A DNA stretch of 64,000 nt, taken from the NCBI GenBank assembly GCA_948099385.1, contig CANUEZ040000191.1, positions 3,968,001 to 4,032,000 of the forward strand, read 5' to 3'. The translations under genes were made by a program, and so were the position numbers. Origin of the DNA: Fasciola hepatica. Its lineage: Eukaryota; Platyhelminthes; Trematoda; Plagiorchiida; Fasciolidae. Below the pieces are notes generated by a model. It was not told the origin of the DNA and did no database searches. It worked only from the letters and a program-made list of their open reading frames with translations. Below are positions 12,201-25,946 of this stretch, in pieces; position 1 is the stretch's first letter, and each line of letters opens with the position of its first letter.

Positions 12201-15200
12201 AGCCGAAGCCAATTTGGGGATTGTGCTATATCATGTATTGTATATGTTGAACAAAGCTTTTAGACCCATATCGGATAGCCTTGTGGTTTGGGTGTTCGAC
12301 TGACATTCGTTCACCCCAAACCTTGTTCGTGTCTCCGAGTGGGCTCTGTCCATGTGCAATGCTCATGATTCCCTTAGCGGATCAAACAGCTGCACAGTGA
12401 TTCCATCATTTTCAATGGTCAGTTCAGTGTTCAAGCTGCGTGGAGATTCATATTATACAAATCTACTCTGCTACTGCTCTATTGCATTGTATGAGCAATC
12501 TGTGTGGGGATTGTTCATAAGGGAATGCCTTGGTTTTACTTGGGCCCATAAATAGAGAAGTGATGGAACATAGGATTGGATCGGTGTGCGAGAATTTGGT
12601 TGTTACCGTTCAAAGCGAAAGCGAAAGCCGAAGCCAATTTGGGGATTGTGCTATATCATGTATTGTATATGTTGAACAAAGCGTTCAGACCCATATCGGA
12701 AAGCCTTGTGGTTTGGGTGTCCGACTGACATTCGTTCACCCCAACCCTTGTTCGTGTCTCCGTGTGGGCTCTGTCCATGTGCAATGCTCATGATTCCCTT
12801 AGCGGATCAAACAGCTGCACAGTGATTCCATAATTTTCAATGGTCACTTCAGTGTTCAAGCTGCGTGGAGATTCATATTATACAAATCTACTCTGCTACT
12901 GCTCTATTGCATTGTATGAGCAATCTGTGTGGGGATTGTTCATAAGGGAATGCCTTGGTTTTACTTCGGCCCATAAATAGAGAAGTGATGGAACATAGGA
13001 TTGGATCGGTGTGCGAGAATTTGGTTGTTACCGTTCAAAGCGAAAGCGAAAGCCGAAGCCAATTTGGGGATTGTGCTATATCATGTATTGTATATGTTGA
13101 ACAAAGCGTTCAGACCCATATCGGATAGCCTTGTGGTTTGGGTGTTCGACTGACATTCGTTCACCCCAAACCTTGTTCGTGTCCCCGTGTGGGCTCTGTC
13201 CATGTGCAATGCTCATGATTCCCTTAGCGGATGAAACAGCTGCACAGTGATTCCATCATTTTCAATGGTCAGTTCACTGTTCAAGCTGCGTGGAGATTCA
13301 TATTATACAAATCTACTCTGCTACTGCTCTATTGCATTGTATGAGTAATCTGTGTGGGTATTGTTCATAAGGGAATGCCTTGGTTTTACTTAGGCCCATA
13401 AATAGAGAAGTGATGGAACATAGGATTGGATCGGAGTGCGAGAATTTGGTTGTTACCGTTCAAAGCGAAAGCGAAAGCCGAAGCCAATTTGGGGATTGTG
13501 CTATATCATGTATTGTATATGTTGAACAAAGCTTTTAGACCCATATCGGATAGCGTTGTGGTTTGGGTGTTCGACTGACATTCGTTCACCCCAAACCTTG
13601 TTCGTGTCTCCGAGTGGGCTCTGTCCATGTGCAATGCTCATGATTCCCTTAGCGGATCAAACAGCTGCACAGTGATTCCATCATTTTCAATGGTCAGTTC
13701 AGTGTTCAAGCTGCATGGAGATTCATATTATACAAATCTACTCTGCTACGGCTCTATTGCATTGTATGAGCAATCTGTGTGGGGATTGTTCATAAGGGAA
13801 TGCCTTGGTTTTACTTAGGCCCATAAATAGAGAAGTGATGGAACATAGGATTGGATCGGTGTGCGAGAATTTGGTTGTTACCGTTCAAAGCGAAAGCGAA
13901 AGCGAAAGCCGAAGCCAATTTGGGGATTGTGCTATATCATGTATTGTATATGTTGAACAATGCGTTCAGACCCATATCGGATAGCCTTGTGGTTTGGGTG
14001 TTCGACTGACATTCGTTCACCCCAACCCTTGTTCGTGTCTCCGTGTGGGCTCTGTCCATGTGTAATGCTCATGATTCCCTTAGCGGATCAAACAGCTGCA
14101 CAGTGATTCCATCATTTTCAATGGTCAGTTCAGTGTTCAAGCTGCGTGGAGATTCATATTATACAAATCTACTCTGCTACTGCTCTATTGCATTGTATGA
14201 GCAATCTGTGTGGGGATTGTTCATAAGGGAATGCCTTGGTTTTACTTCGGCCCATAAATAGAGAAGTGATGGAACATAGGATTGGATCGGTGTGCGAGAA
14301 TTTGGTTGTTACCGTTCAAAGCGAAAGCGAAAGCCGAAGCCAATTTGGGGATTGTGCTATATCATGTATTGTATATGTTGAACAAAGCGTTCAGACCCAT
14401 ATCGGATAGCCTTGTGGTTTGGGTGTTCGACTGACATTCGTTCACCCCAACCCTTGCTCGTGTCTCCGTGTGGGCTCTGTCCATGTGCAACGCTCATGAT
14501 TCCCTTAGCGGATCAAACAGCTGCACAGTGCTTCCATAATTTTCAATGGTCAGTTCAGTGTTCAAGCTGCATGGAGAATCATATTATACAAATCTACTCT
14601 GCTACTGCTCTATTGCATTGTATGAGCAATCTGTGTGGGGATTGTTCATAAGGGAATGCCTTGGTTTTACTTAGGCCCATAAATAGAGAAGTGATGGAAC
14701 ATAGGATTGGATCGGTGTGCGAGAATTTGGTTGTTACCGTTCAAAGCGAAAGCGAAAGCGAAAGCCGAAGCCAATTTGGGAATTGTGCTATATCATGTAT
14801 TGTATATGTTGAACAAAGCGTTCAGACCCATATCGGATAGCCTTGTGGTTTGGGTGTTCGACTGACATTCGTTCACCCCAAACCTTGTTCGTGTCTCCGA
14901 GTGGGCTCGGTCCATGTGCAATGCTCATGATTCCCTTAGCGGATCAAACAGCTGTACAGTGCTTCCATCATTTTCAATGGTCAGATCAGTGTTCAAGCTG
15001 CATGGAGAATCATATTACACAAATCTACTCTGCTACTGCCCTATTGCATTGTATGAGCAATCTGTGTGGGGATTGTTCATAAGGGAATGCCTTGGTTTTA
15101 CTTAGGCCCATAAATAGAGAAGTGATGGAACATAGGATTGGATCGGTGTGCGAGAATTTGGTTGTTACCGTTCAAAGCGAAAGCGAAAGCCGAAGCCAAT

Positions 15201-16123
15201 TTGGGGATTGTGCTATATCATGTATTGTATATGTTGAACAATGCGTTGAGACCCATATCGGATAGCCTTGTGGTTTGGGTGTTCGACTGACATTCGTTCA
15301 CCCCAACCCTTGTTCGTGTCCCCGTGTGGGCTTTGTCCATGTGCAATGCTCATGATTCCCTTAGCGGATCAAACAGCTGCACAGTGCTTCCATCATTTTC
15401 AATGGTCAGTTCAGTGTTCAAGCTGCATGGAGAATCATATTATACAAATCTACTCTGCTACTGCTCTATTGCATTGTATGAGCAATCTGTGTGGGGATTG
15501 TTCATAAGGGAATGCCTTGGTTTTACTTAGGCCCATAAATAGAGAAGTGATGGAACATAGGATTGGATCGGTGTGCGAGAATTTGGTTGTTACCGTTCAA
15601 AGCGAAAGCGAAAGCGAAAGCCGAAGCCAATTTGGGGATTGTGCTATATCATGTATTGTATATGTTGAACAAAGCGTTCAGACCCATATCGGATAGCCTT
15701 GTGGTTTGGGTGTTCGACTGACATTCGTTCACCCCAAACCTTGTTCGTGTCTCCGAGTGGGCTCTGTCCATGTGCAATGCTCATGATTCCCTTAGCGGAT
15801 CAAACAGCTGCACAGTGATTCCATCATTTTCAATGGTCAGTTCAGTGTTCAAGCTGCGTGGAGATTCATATTATACAAATCTACTCTGCTACTGCTCTAT
15901 TGCATTGTATGAGCAATCTGTGTGGGGATTGTTCATAAGGGAATGCCTTGGTTTTACTTCGGCCCATAAATAGAGAAGTGATGGAACATAGGATTGGATC
16001 GGTGTGCGAGAATTTGGTTGTTACCGTTCAAAGCGAAAGCGAAAGCCGAAGCCAATTTGGGGATTGTGCTATATCATGTATTGTATATGTTGAACAAAGC
16101 GTTCAGACCCATATCGGATAGCT
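9300..16123 (+). repeat. Array block II: CTGCAC / TCTCCGAG-rich monomers (16 copies)
   Basis: In this block the base at monomer position 113 is mostly C (CTGCACAG). Many copies carry TCTCCGAGTGGG, CAAACCTTG, TGATTCC and GCGTGGAGATTC, which are rare or absent in block I. The block contains the only 419-bp monomer (9300-9718). Monomers 9300 and 11856 share TTGCGGTTTGGGTGTTAGAA and bracket the dimer repeat at 10144-11855. Three-unit hexamer alleles are common (monomers 10569, 11425, 13556, 14412, 15268). Confidence 0.85.
10144..11855 (+). repeat. Dimer HOR, 2 x 856 bp
   Basis: Monomers 10144 and 11000 share GGATGAAACAGCTGC, GCGTGGAGA and a TAATATTATAC variant. Monomers 10569 and 11425 share CACCTCAACCC and the three-unit hexamer. 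Each of the latter is preceded by AACAATGAGTTGAG. The units are 10144-10999 and 11000-11855, each 425 + 431 bp. One visible difference is TCTCGGAGTG at 10620 against TCTCCGAGTG at 11476. This is a young two-monomer duplication. Confidence 0.9.
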
Positions 16124-19100
16124 TTGTGGTTTGGGTGTTCGACTGACATTCGTTCACCCCAACCCTTGCTCGTGTCTCCGTGTGGGCTCCGTCCATGTGC
16201 AATGCTCATGATTCCCTTAGCGGATCAAACAGCTGCACAGTGCTTCCATAATTTTCAATGGTCAGTTCAGTGTTCAAGCTGCATGGAGAATCATATTATA
16301 CAAATCTACTCTGCTACTGCTCTATTGCATTGTATGAGCAATCTGTGTGGGGATTGTTCATAAGGGAATGCCTTGGTTTTACTTAGGCCCATAAATAGAG
16401 AAGTGATGGAACATAGGATTGGATCGGTGTGCGAGAATTTGGTTCTTACCGTTCAAAGCGAAAGCGAAAGCGAAAGCCGAAGCCAATTTGGGAATTGTGC
16501 CATATCATGTATTGTATATGTTGAACAAAGCGTTCAGACCCATATCGGATAGCCTTGTGGTTTGGGTGTTCGACTGACATTCGTTCACCCCAACCCTTGT
16601 TCGTGTCCCCGTGTGGGCTCTGTCCATGTGCAATGCTCATGATTCCCTTAGCGGATCAAACAGCTGCACAGTGATTCCATAATTTTCAATGGTCAGTTCA
16701 GTGTTCAAGCTGCATGGAGAATCATATTATACAAATCTACTCTGCTCCTGCCCTATTGCATTGTATGAGCCATCTGTGTGGGGATTGTTCATAAGGGAAT
16801 GCCTTGGTTTTACTTAGGCCCATAAATAGAGAAGTGATGGAACATAGGATTGGATCGGTGTGCGAGAATTTGGTTGTTACCGTTCAAAGCGAAAGCGAAA
16901 GCGAAAGCCGAAGCCAATTTGGGGATTGTGCTATATCATGTATTGTATATGTTGAACAAAGCGTTCAGACCCATATCGGATAGCCTTGTGGTTTGGGTGT
17001 TCGACTGACATTCGTTCACCCCAAACCTTGTTCGTGTCTCCGAGTGGGCTCTGTCCATGTGCAATGCTCATGATTCCCTTAGCGGATCAAACAGCTGCAC
17101 AGTGATTCCATCATTTTCAATGGTCAGTTCAGTGTTCAAGCTGCGTGGAGATTCATATTATACAAATCTACTCTGCTACTGCCCTATTGCATTGTATGAG
17201 CAATCTGTGTGGGGATTGTTCATAAGGGAATGCCTTGGTTTTACTTAGGCCCATAAATAGAGAAGTGATGGAACATAGGATTGGATCGGTGTGCGAGAAT
17301 TTGGTTGTTACCGTTCAAAGCGAAAGCGAAAGCCGAAGCCAATTTGGGGATTGTGCTATATCATGTATTGTATATGTTGAACAATGCGTTGAGACCCATA
17401 TCGGATAGCCTTGTGGTTTGGGTGTTCGACTGACATTCGTTCACCCCAACCCTTGTTCGTGTCCCCGTGTGGGCTTTGTCCATGTGCAATGCTCATGATT
17501 CCCTTAGCGGATCAAACAGCTGCACAGTGCTTCCATCATTTTCAATGGTCAGTTCAGTGTTCAAGCTGCATGGAGAATCATATTATACAAATCTACTCTG
17601 CTACTGCTCTATTGCATTGTATGAGCAATCTGTGTGGGGATTGTTCATAAGGGAATGCCTTGGTTTTACTTAGGCCCATAAATAGAGAAGTGATGGAACA
17701 TAGGATTGGATCGGTGTGCGAGAATTTGGTTGTTACCGTTCAAAGCGAAAGCGAAAGCGAAAGCCGAAGCCAATTTGGGGATTGTGTTATACCATGTATT
17801 GTATATGTTGAACAAAGCGTTCAGACCCATATCGGATAGCCTTGTGGTTTGGGTGTTCGACTGACATTCGTTCACCCCAAACCTTGTTCGTGTCTCCGAG
17901 TGGGCTCTGTCCATGTGCAATGCTCATGATTCCCTTAGCGGATCAAACAGCTGCACAGTGATTCCATCATTTTCAATGGTCAGTTCAGTGTTCAAGCTGC
18001 GTGGAGATTCATATTATACAAATCTACTCTGCTACTGCTCTATTGCATTGTATGAGCAATCTGTGTGGGGATTGTTCATAAGGGAATGCCTTGGTTTTAC
18101 TTCGGCCCATAAATAGAGAAGTGATGGAACATAGGATTGGATCGGTGTGCGAGAATTTGGTTGTTACCGTTCAAAGCGAAAGCGAAAGCCGAAGCCAATT
18201 TGGGGATTGTGCTATATCATGTATTGTATATGTTGAACAAAGCGTTCAGACCCATATCGGATAGCTTTGTGGTTTGGGTGTTCGACTGACATTCGTTCAC
18301 CCCAACCCTTGCTCGTGTCTCCGTGTGGGCTCTGTCCATGTGCAACGCTCATGATTCCCTTAGCGGATCAAACAGCTGCACAGTGCTTCCATAATTTTCA
18401 ATGGTCAGTTCAGTGTTCAAGCTGCATGGAGAATCATATTATACAAATCTACTCTGCTACTGCTCTATTGCATTGTATGAGCAATCTGTGTGGGGATTGT
18501 TCATAAGGGAATGCCTTGGTTTTACTTAGGCCCATAAATAGAGAAGTGATGGAACATAGGATTGGATCGGTGTGCGAGAATTTGGTTGTTACCGTTCAAA
18601 GCGAAAGCGAAAGCCGAATCCAATTTGGGGATTGTGCTATATCATGTATTGTATATGTTGAACAAAGCGTTCAGACCCATATCGGATAGCCTTGTGGTTT
18701 GGGTGTTCGACTGACAATCGTTCACCCCAACCCTTGTTCGTGTCTCCGTGTGGGCTCGGTCCATATGCAATGCTCATGATTCCCTTAGCGGATCAAACAG
18801 CTGTACAGTGCTTCCATCATTTTCAATGGTCAGATCAGTGTTCAAGCTGCATGGAGAATCATATTATACAAATCTACTCTGCTACTGCTCTATTGCATTG
18901 TATGAGCAATCTGTGTGGGGATTGTTCATAAGGGAATGCCTTGGTTTTACTTCGGCCCATAAATAGAGAAGTGATGGAACATAGGATTGGATCGGTGTGC
19001 GAGAATTTGGTTGTTACCGTTCAAAGCGAAAGCGAAAGCAGAAGCCAATTTGGGGATTGTGCTATATCATGTATTGTATATGTTGAACAAAGCGTTCAGA

Positions 19101-19547
19101 CCCATATCGGATAGCCTTGTGGTTTGGGTGTTCGACTGACATTCGTTCACCCCAAACCTTGTTCGTGTCTCCGAGTGGGCTCTGTCCATGTGCAATGCTC
19201 ATGATTCCCTTAGCGGATCAAACAGCTGCACAGTGATTCCATCATTTTCAATGGTCAGTTCAGTGTTCAAGCTGCGTGGAGATTCATATTATACAAATCT
19301 ACTCTGCTACTGCTCTATTGCATTGTATGAGCAATCTGTGTGGGGATTGTTCATAAGGGAATGCCTTGGTTTTACTTCGGCCCATAAATAGAGAAGTGAT
19401 GGAACATAGGATTGGATCGGTGTGCGAGAATTTGGTTGTTACCGTTCAAAGCGAAAGCGAAAGCGAAAGCCGAAGCGAATTTGGGGATTGTGCTATATCA
19501 TGTATTGTATATGTTGAACAAAGCGTTCAGACCCATATCGGATAGCC

Positions 19548-22500
19548 TTGTGGTTTGGGTGTTCGACTGACAATCGTTCACCCCAACCCTTGTTCGTGTC
19601 CCCGTGTGGGCTCGGTCCATGTGCAATGCTCATGATTCCCTTAGCGGATCAAACAGCTGTACAGTGCTTCCATCATTTTCAATGGTCAGATCAGTGTTCA
19701 AGCTGCATGGAGAATCATATTACACAAATCTACTCTGCTACTGCCCTATTGCATTGTATGAGCAATCTGTGTGGGGATTGTTCATAAGGGAATGCCTTGG
19801 TTTTACTTAGGCCCATAAATAGAGAAGTGATGGAACATAGGATTGGATCGGTGTGCGAGAATTTGGTTGTTACCGTTCAAAGCGAAAGCGAAAGCCGAAG
19901 CCAATTTGGGGATTGTGCTATATCATGTATTGTATATGTTGAACAAAGCGTTGAGACCCATATCGGATAGCCTTGTGGTTTGGGTGTTCGACTGACATTC
20001 GTTCACCCCAACCCTTGTTCGTGTCCCCGTGTGGGCTCTGTCCATGTGCAATGCTCATGATTCCCTTAGCGGATCAAACAGATGTACAGTGCTTCCATAA
20101 TTTTCAATGGTCAGTTCAGTGTTCAAGCTGCATGGAGAATCATATTATACAAATCTACTCTGCTACTGCTCTATTGCATTGTATGAGCAATCTGTGTGGG
20201 GATTGTTCATAAGGGAATGCCTTGGTTTTACTTAGGCCCATAAATAGAGAAGTGATGGAACATAGGATTGGATCGGTGTGCGAGAATTTGGTTGTTACCG
20301 TTCAAAGCGAAAGCGTAAGCGAAAGCCGAAGCCAATTTGGGGATTGTGCTATATCATGTATTGTATATGTTGAACAAAGCGTTCAGACCCATATCGGATA
20401 GCCTTGTGGTTTGGGTGTTCGACTGACATTCGTTCACCCCAACCCTTGTTCGTGTCCCCGTGTGGGCTCTGTCCATGTGCAATGCTCATGATTCCCTTAG
20501 CGGATCAAACAGCTGCATAGTGATTCCATCATTTTCAATGGTCACTTCAGTGTTCAAGCGGCATGGCGAATCATATTACACAAATCTACTCTGCTACTGC
20601 TCTATTGCATTGTATGAGCAATCTGTGTGGGGATTGTTCATAAGGGAATGCCTTGGTTTTACTTGGGCCCATAAATAGAGAAGTGATGGAACATAGGATT
20701 GGATCGGTGTGCGAGAATTTGGTTGTTACCGTTCAAAGCGAAAGCGAAAGCCGAATCCAATTTGGGGATTGTGCTATATCATGTATTGTATATGTTGAAC
20801 AAAGCGTTCAGACCCATATCGGATAGCCTTGTGGTTTGGGTGTTCGACTGACAATCGTTCACCCCAACCCTTGTTCATGTCCCCGTGTGGGCTCGGTCCA
20901 TGTGCAATGCTCATGATTCCCTTAGCGGATCAAACAGCTGTACAGTGCTTCCATCATTTTCAATGGTCAGTTCAGTGTTCAAGCTGCATGGAGAATCATA
21001 TTATACAAATCTACTCTGCTCCTGCTCTATTGCATTGTATGAGCAATCTGTGTGGGGATTGTTCATAAGGGAATGCCTTGGTTTTACTTCGGCCCATAAA
21101 TAGAGAAGTGATGGAACATAGGATTGGATCGGTGTGCGAGAATTTGGTTGTTACCGTTCAAAGCGAAAGCGAAAGCCGAAGCCAATTTGGGGATTGTGCT
21201 ATATCATGTATTGTATCTGTTGAACAAAGCGTTCAGACCCATATCGGATAGCCTTGCGGTTTGGGTGTTCGACTGACAATCGTTCACCCCAACCCTTGCT
21301 CTTGTCTCCGTGTGGGCTCTGTCCATGTGCAACGCTCATGATTCCCTTAGCGGATCAAACAGCTGCACAGTGCTTCCATAATTTTCAATGGTCAGTTCAG
21401 TGTTCAAGCTGCATGGAGAATCATATTATACAAATCTACTCTGCTACTGCTCTATTGCATTGTATGAGCAATCTGTGTGGGGATTGTTCATAAGGGAATG
21501 CCTTGGTTTTACTTAGGCCCATAAATAGAGAAATGATGGAACATAGGATTGGATCGGTGTGCGAGAATTTGGTTGTTACCGTTCAAAGCGAAAGCGAAAG
21601 CCGAATCCAATTTGGGGATTGTGCTATATCATGTATTGTATATGTTGAACAAAGCGTTCAGACCCATATCGGATAGCCTTGTGGTTTGGGTGTTCGACTG
21701 ACAATCGTTCACCCCAACCCTTGTTCGTGTCCCCGTGTGGGCTCGGTCCATGTGCAATGCTCATGATTCCCTTAGCGGATCAAACAGCTGTACAGTGCTT
21801 CCATCATTTTCAATGGTCAGATCAGTGTTCAAGCTGCATGGAGAATCATATTATACAAATCTACTCTGCTCCTGCCCTATTGCATTGTATGAGCCATCTG
21901 TGTGGGGATTGTTCATAAGGGAATGCCTTGGTTTTACTTAGGCCCATAAATAGAGAAGTGATGGAACATAGGATTGGATCGGTGTGCGAGAATTTGGTTG
22001 TTACCGTTCAAAGCGAAAGCGAAAGCCGAAGCCAATTTGGGGATTGTGCTATATCATGTATTGTATATGTTGAACAAAGCGTTCAGACCCATATCGGATA
22101 GCCTTGTGGTTTGGGTGTTCGACTGACATTCGTTCACCCCAACCCTTGTTCGTGTCCCCGTGTGGGCTCGGTCCATGTGCAATGCTCATGATTCCCTTAG
22201 CGGATCAAACAGCTGCACAGTGCTTCCATAATTTTCAATGGTCAGTTCAGTGTTCAAGCTGCATGGAGAATCATATTATACAAATCTACTCTGCTACTGC
22301 TCTATTGCATTGTATGAGCAATCTGTGTGGGGATTGTTCATAAGGGAATGCCTTGGTTTTACTTAGGCCCATAAATAGAGAAGTGATGGAACATAGGATT
22401 GGATCGGTGTGCGAGAATTTGGTTGTTACCGTTCAAAGCGAAAGCGTAAGCGAAAGCCGAAGCCAATTTGGGGATTGTGCTATATCATGTATTGTATATG

Positions 22501-23390
22501 TTGAACAAAGCGTTCAGACCCATATCGGATAGCCTTGTGGTTTGGGTGTTCGACTGACATTCGTTCACCCCAACCCTTGTTCGTGTCCCCGTGTGGGCTC
22601 TGTCCATGTGCAATGCTCATGATTCCCTTAGCGGATCAAACAGCTGCACAGTGATTCCATCATTTTCAATGGTCACTTCAGTGTTCAAGCGGCATGGCGA
22701 ATCATATTACACAAATCTACTCTGCTACTGCTCTATTGCATTGTATGAGCAATCTGTGTGGGGATTGTTCATAAGGGAATGCCTTGGTTTTACTTGGGCC
22801 CATAAATAGAGAAGTGATGGAACATAGGATTGGATCGGTGTGCGAGAATTTGGTTGTTTCCGTTCAAAGCGAAAGCGTAAGCGAAAGCCGAATCCAATTT
22901 GGGGATTGTGCTATATCATGTATTGTATATGTTGAACAAAGCGTTCAGACCCATATCGGATAGCCTTGTGGTTTGGGTGTTCGACTGACAATCGTTCACC
23001 CCAACCCTTGTTCGTGTCCCCGTGTGGGCTCGGTCCATGTGCAATGCTCATGATTCCCTTAGCGGATCAAACAGCTGTACAGTGCTTCCATCATTTTCAA
23101 TGGTCAGTTCAGTGTTCAAGCTGCATGGAGAATCATATTATACAAATCTACTCTGCTACTGCTCTATTGCATTGTATGAGCAATCTGTGTGGGGATTGTT
23201 CATAAGGGAATGCCTTGGTTTTACTTGGGCCCATAAATAGAGAAGTGATGGAACATAGGATTGGATCGGTGTGCGAGAATTTGGTTGTTACCGTTCAAAG
23301 CGAAAGCGAAAGCCGAAGCCAATTTGGGGATTTTGCTATATCATGTATTGTATATGTTGAACAAAGCGTTCAGACCCATATCGGATAGCC
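19548..23390 (+). repeat. Four-monomer repeat in two copies separated by one monomer
   Basis: Unit 1 is 19548-21253 (1706 bp) and unit 2 is 21679-23390 (1712 bp), 2131 bp apart. The order is: a GGGCTCGGTCC plus CAGATCAG monomer; a CATAAT monomer with a GCGTAA-interrupted three-unit hexamer; a GCGGCATGGCG plus ATTACAC monomer; then a GAATCC-preceded GGGCTCGGTCC monomer. The intervening monomer 21254 carries CTCTTGTCTCC and CAACGCTC and resembles 18267 and 36602. Confidence 0.8.
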
Positions 23391-25946
23391 TTGTGGTTTC
23401 GGTGTTCGACTGACAATCGTTCACCCCAACCCTTGTTCGTGTCTCCCAGTGGGCTCTGTCCATGTGCAATGCTCATGATTCCCTTAGCGGATCAAACAGC
23501 TGTACAGTGCTTCCATCATTTTCAATGGTCACTTCAGTGTTCAAGCGGCATGGAGAATCATATTATACAAATCTACTCTGCTCCTGCTCTATTGCATTGT
23601 ATGAGCAATCTGTGTGGGGATTGTTCATAAGGGAATGCCTTGGTTTTACTTAGGCCCATAAATAGAGAAGTGATGGAACATAGGATTGGATCGGTGTGCG
23701 AGAATTTGGTTGTTACCGTTCAAAGCGAAAGCGAAAGCCGAATCCAATTTGGGGATTGTGCTATATCATGTATTGTATATGTTGAACAAAGCGTTCAGAC
23801 CCATATCGGATAGCCTTGTGGTTTGGGTGTTCGACTGACAATCGTTCACCCCAACCCTTGTTCGTGTCCCCGTGTGGGCTCGGTCCATGTGCAATGCTCA
23901 TGATTCCCTTAGCGGATCAAACAGCTGTACAGTGCTTCCATCATTTTCAATGGTCAGTTCAGTGTTCAAGCTGCATGGAGAATCATATTATACAAATCTA
24001 CTCTGCTCCTGCTCTATTGCATTGTATGAGAAATCTGTGTGGGGATTGTTCATAAGGGAATGCCTTGGTTTTACTTAGGCCCATAAATAGAGAAGTGATG
24101 GAACATAGGATTGGATCGGTGTGCGAGAATTTGGTTGTTACCGTTCAAAGCGAAAGCGAAAGCGAAAGCCGAAGCCAATTTGGGGATTGTGCTATATCAT
24201 GTATTGTATATGTTGAACAATGCGTTGAGACCCATATCGGATAGCCTTGTGGTTTGGGTGTTCGACTGACAATCGTTCACCCCAACCCTTGTTCGTGTCT
24301 CCGAGTGGGCTCTGTCCATGTGCAATGCTCATGATTCCCTTAGCGGATCAAACAGCTGCACAGTGCTTCCATCATTTTCAATGGTCAGTTCAGTGTTCAA
24401 GCTGCATGGAGAATCATATTATACAAATCTACTCTGCTACTGCTCTATTGCATTGTATGAGCAATCTGTGTGGGGATTGTTCATAAGGGAATGCCTTGGT
24501 TTTACTTGGGCCCATAAATAGAGAAGTGATGGAACATAGGATTGGATCGGTGTGCGAGAATTTGGTTGTTACCGTTCAGAGCGAAAGCGAAAGCCGAAGC
24601 CAATTTGGGGATTGTGTTATACCATGTATTGTATATGTTGAACAAAGCGTTCAGACCCATATCGGATAGCCTTGTGGTTTGGGTGTTCGACTGACATTCG
24701 TACACCCCAAACCTTGTTCGTGTCCCCGTGTGGGCTCGGTCCATGTGCAATGCTCATGATTCCCTTAGCGGATCAAACAGCTGCACAGTGATTCCATAAT
24801 TTTCAATGGTCACTTCAGTGTTCAAGCGGCATGGAGAATCATATTATACAAATCTACTCTGCTACTGCTCTATTGCATTGTATGAGCAATCTGTGTGGGG
24901 ATTGTTCATAAGGGAATGCCTTGGTTTTACTTGGGCCCATAAATAGAGAAGTGATGGAACATAGGATTGGATCGGTGTGCGAGAATTTGGTTGTTACCGT
25001 TCAAAGCGAAAGCGAAAGCCGAAGCCAATTTGAGGATTGTGCTATATCATGTATTGTATATGTTGAACAAAGCGTTCAGACCCATATCGGATAGCCTTGT
25101 GGTTTGGGTGTTCGGATGACATTCGTTCACACCAAACCTTGTTCGTGTCCCTGTGTGGGCTCTGTCCATGTGCAATGCTCATGATTCCCTTAGCGGATCA
25201 AACAGCTGTACAGTGCTTCCATCATTTTCAATGGTCAGTTCAGTGTTCAAGCTGCATGGAGAATCATATTTTACAAATCTACTCTGCTACTGCTCTATTG
25301 CATTGTATGAGCAATCTGTGTGGGGATTATTCATAAGGGAATGCCTTGGTTTTTCTTAGGCCCATAAATAGACAAGTGACGGAACGTAGGATTGGATCGG
25401 AGTTCGAGAATTTGGTTGTTACCGTTCAAAGCGAAAGCGAAAGCCGAATCCAATTTGGGGATTGTGCTATATCATGTATTGTATATGTTGAACAAAGCGT
25501 TCAGACCCATATCGGATAGCCTTGTGGTTTGGGTGTTCGACTGACATTCGTTCACACCAAACCTTGTTCGTGTCCCTGTGTGGGCTCTGTCCATGTGCAA
25601 TGCTCATGATTCCCTTAGCGGATCAAACAGCTGTACAGTGCTTCCATCATTTTCAATGGTCACTTCAGTGTTCAAGCTGCATGGAGAATCATATTATACA
25701 AATCTACTCTGCTACTGCTCTATTGCATTGTATGAGTAATCTGTGTGGGTATTGTTCATAAGGGAATGCCTTGGTTTTACTTAGGCCCATAAATAGAGAA
25801 GTGACGGAACGTAGGATTGGATCGGTGTGCGAGAATTTGGTTGTTACCGTTCAAAGCGAAAGCGAAAGCCGAATCCAATTTGGGGATTGTGCTATATCAT
25901 GTATTGTATATGTTGAACAAAGCGTTGAGACCAATATCGGATAGCC

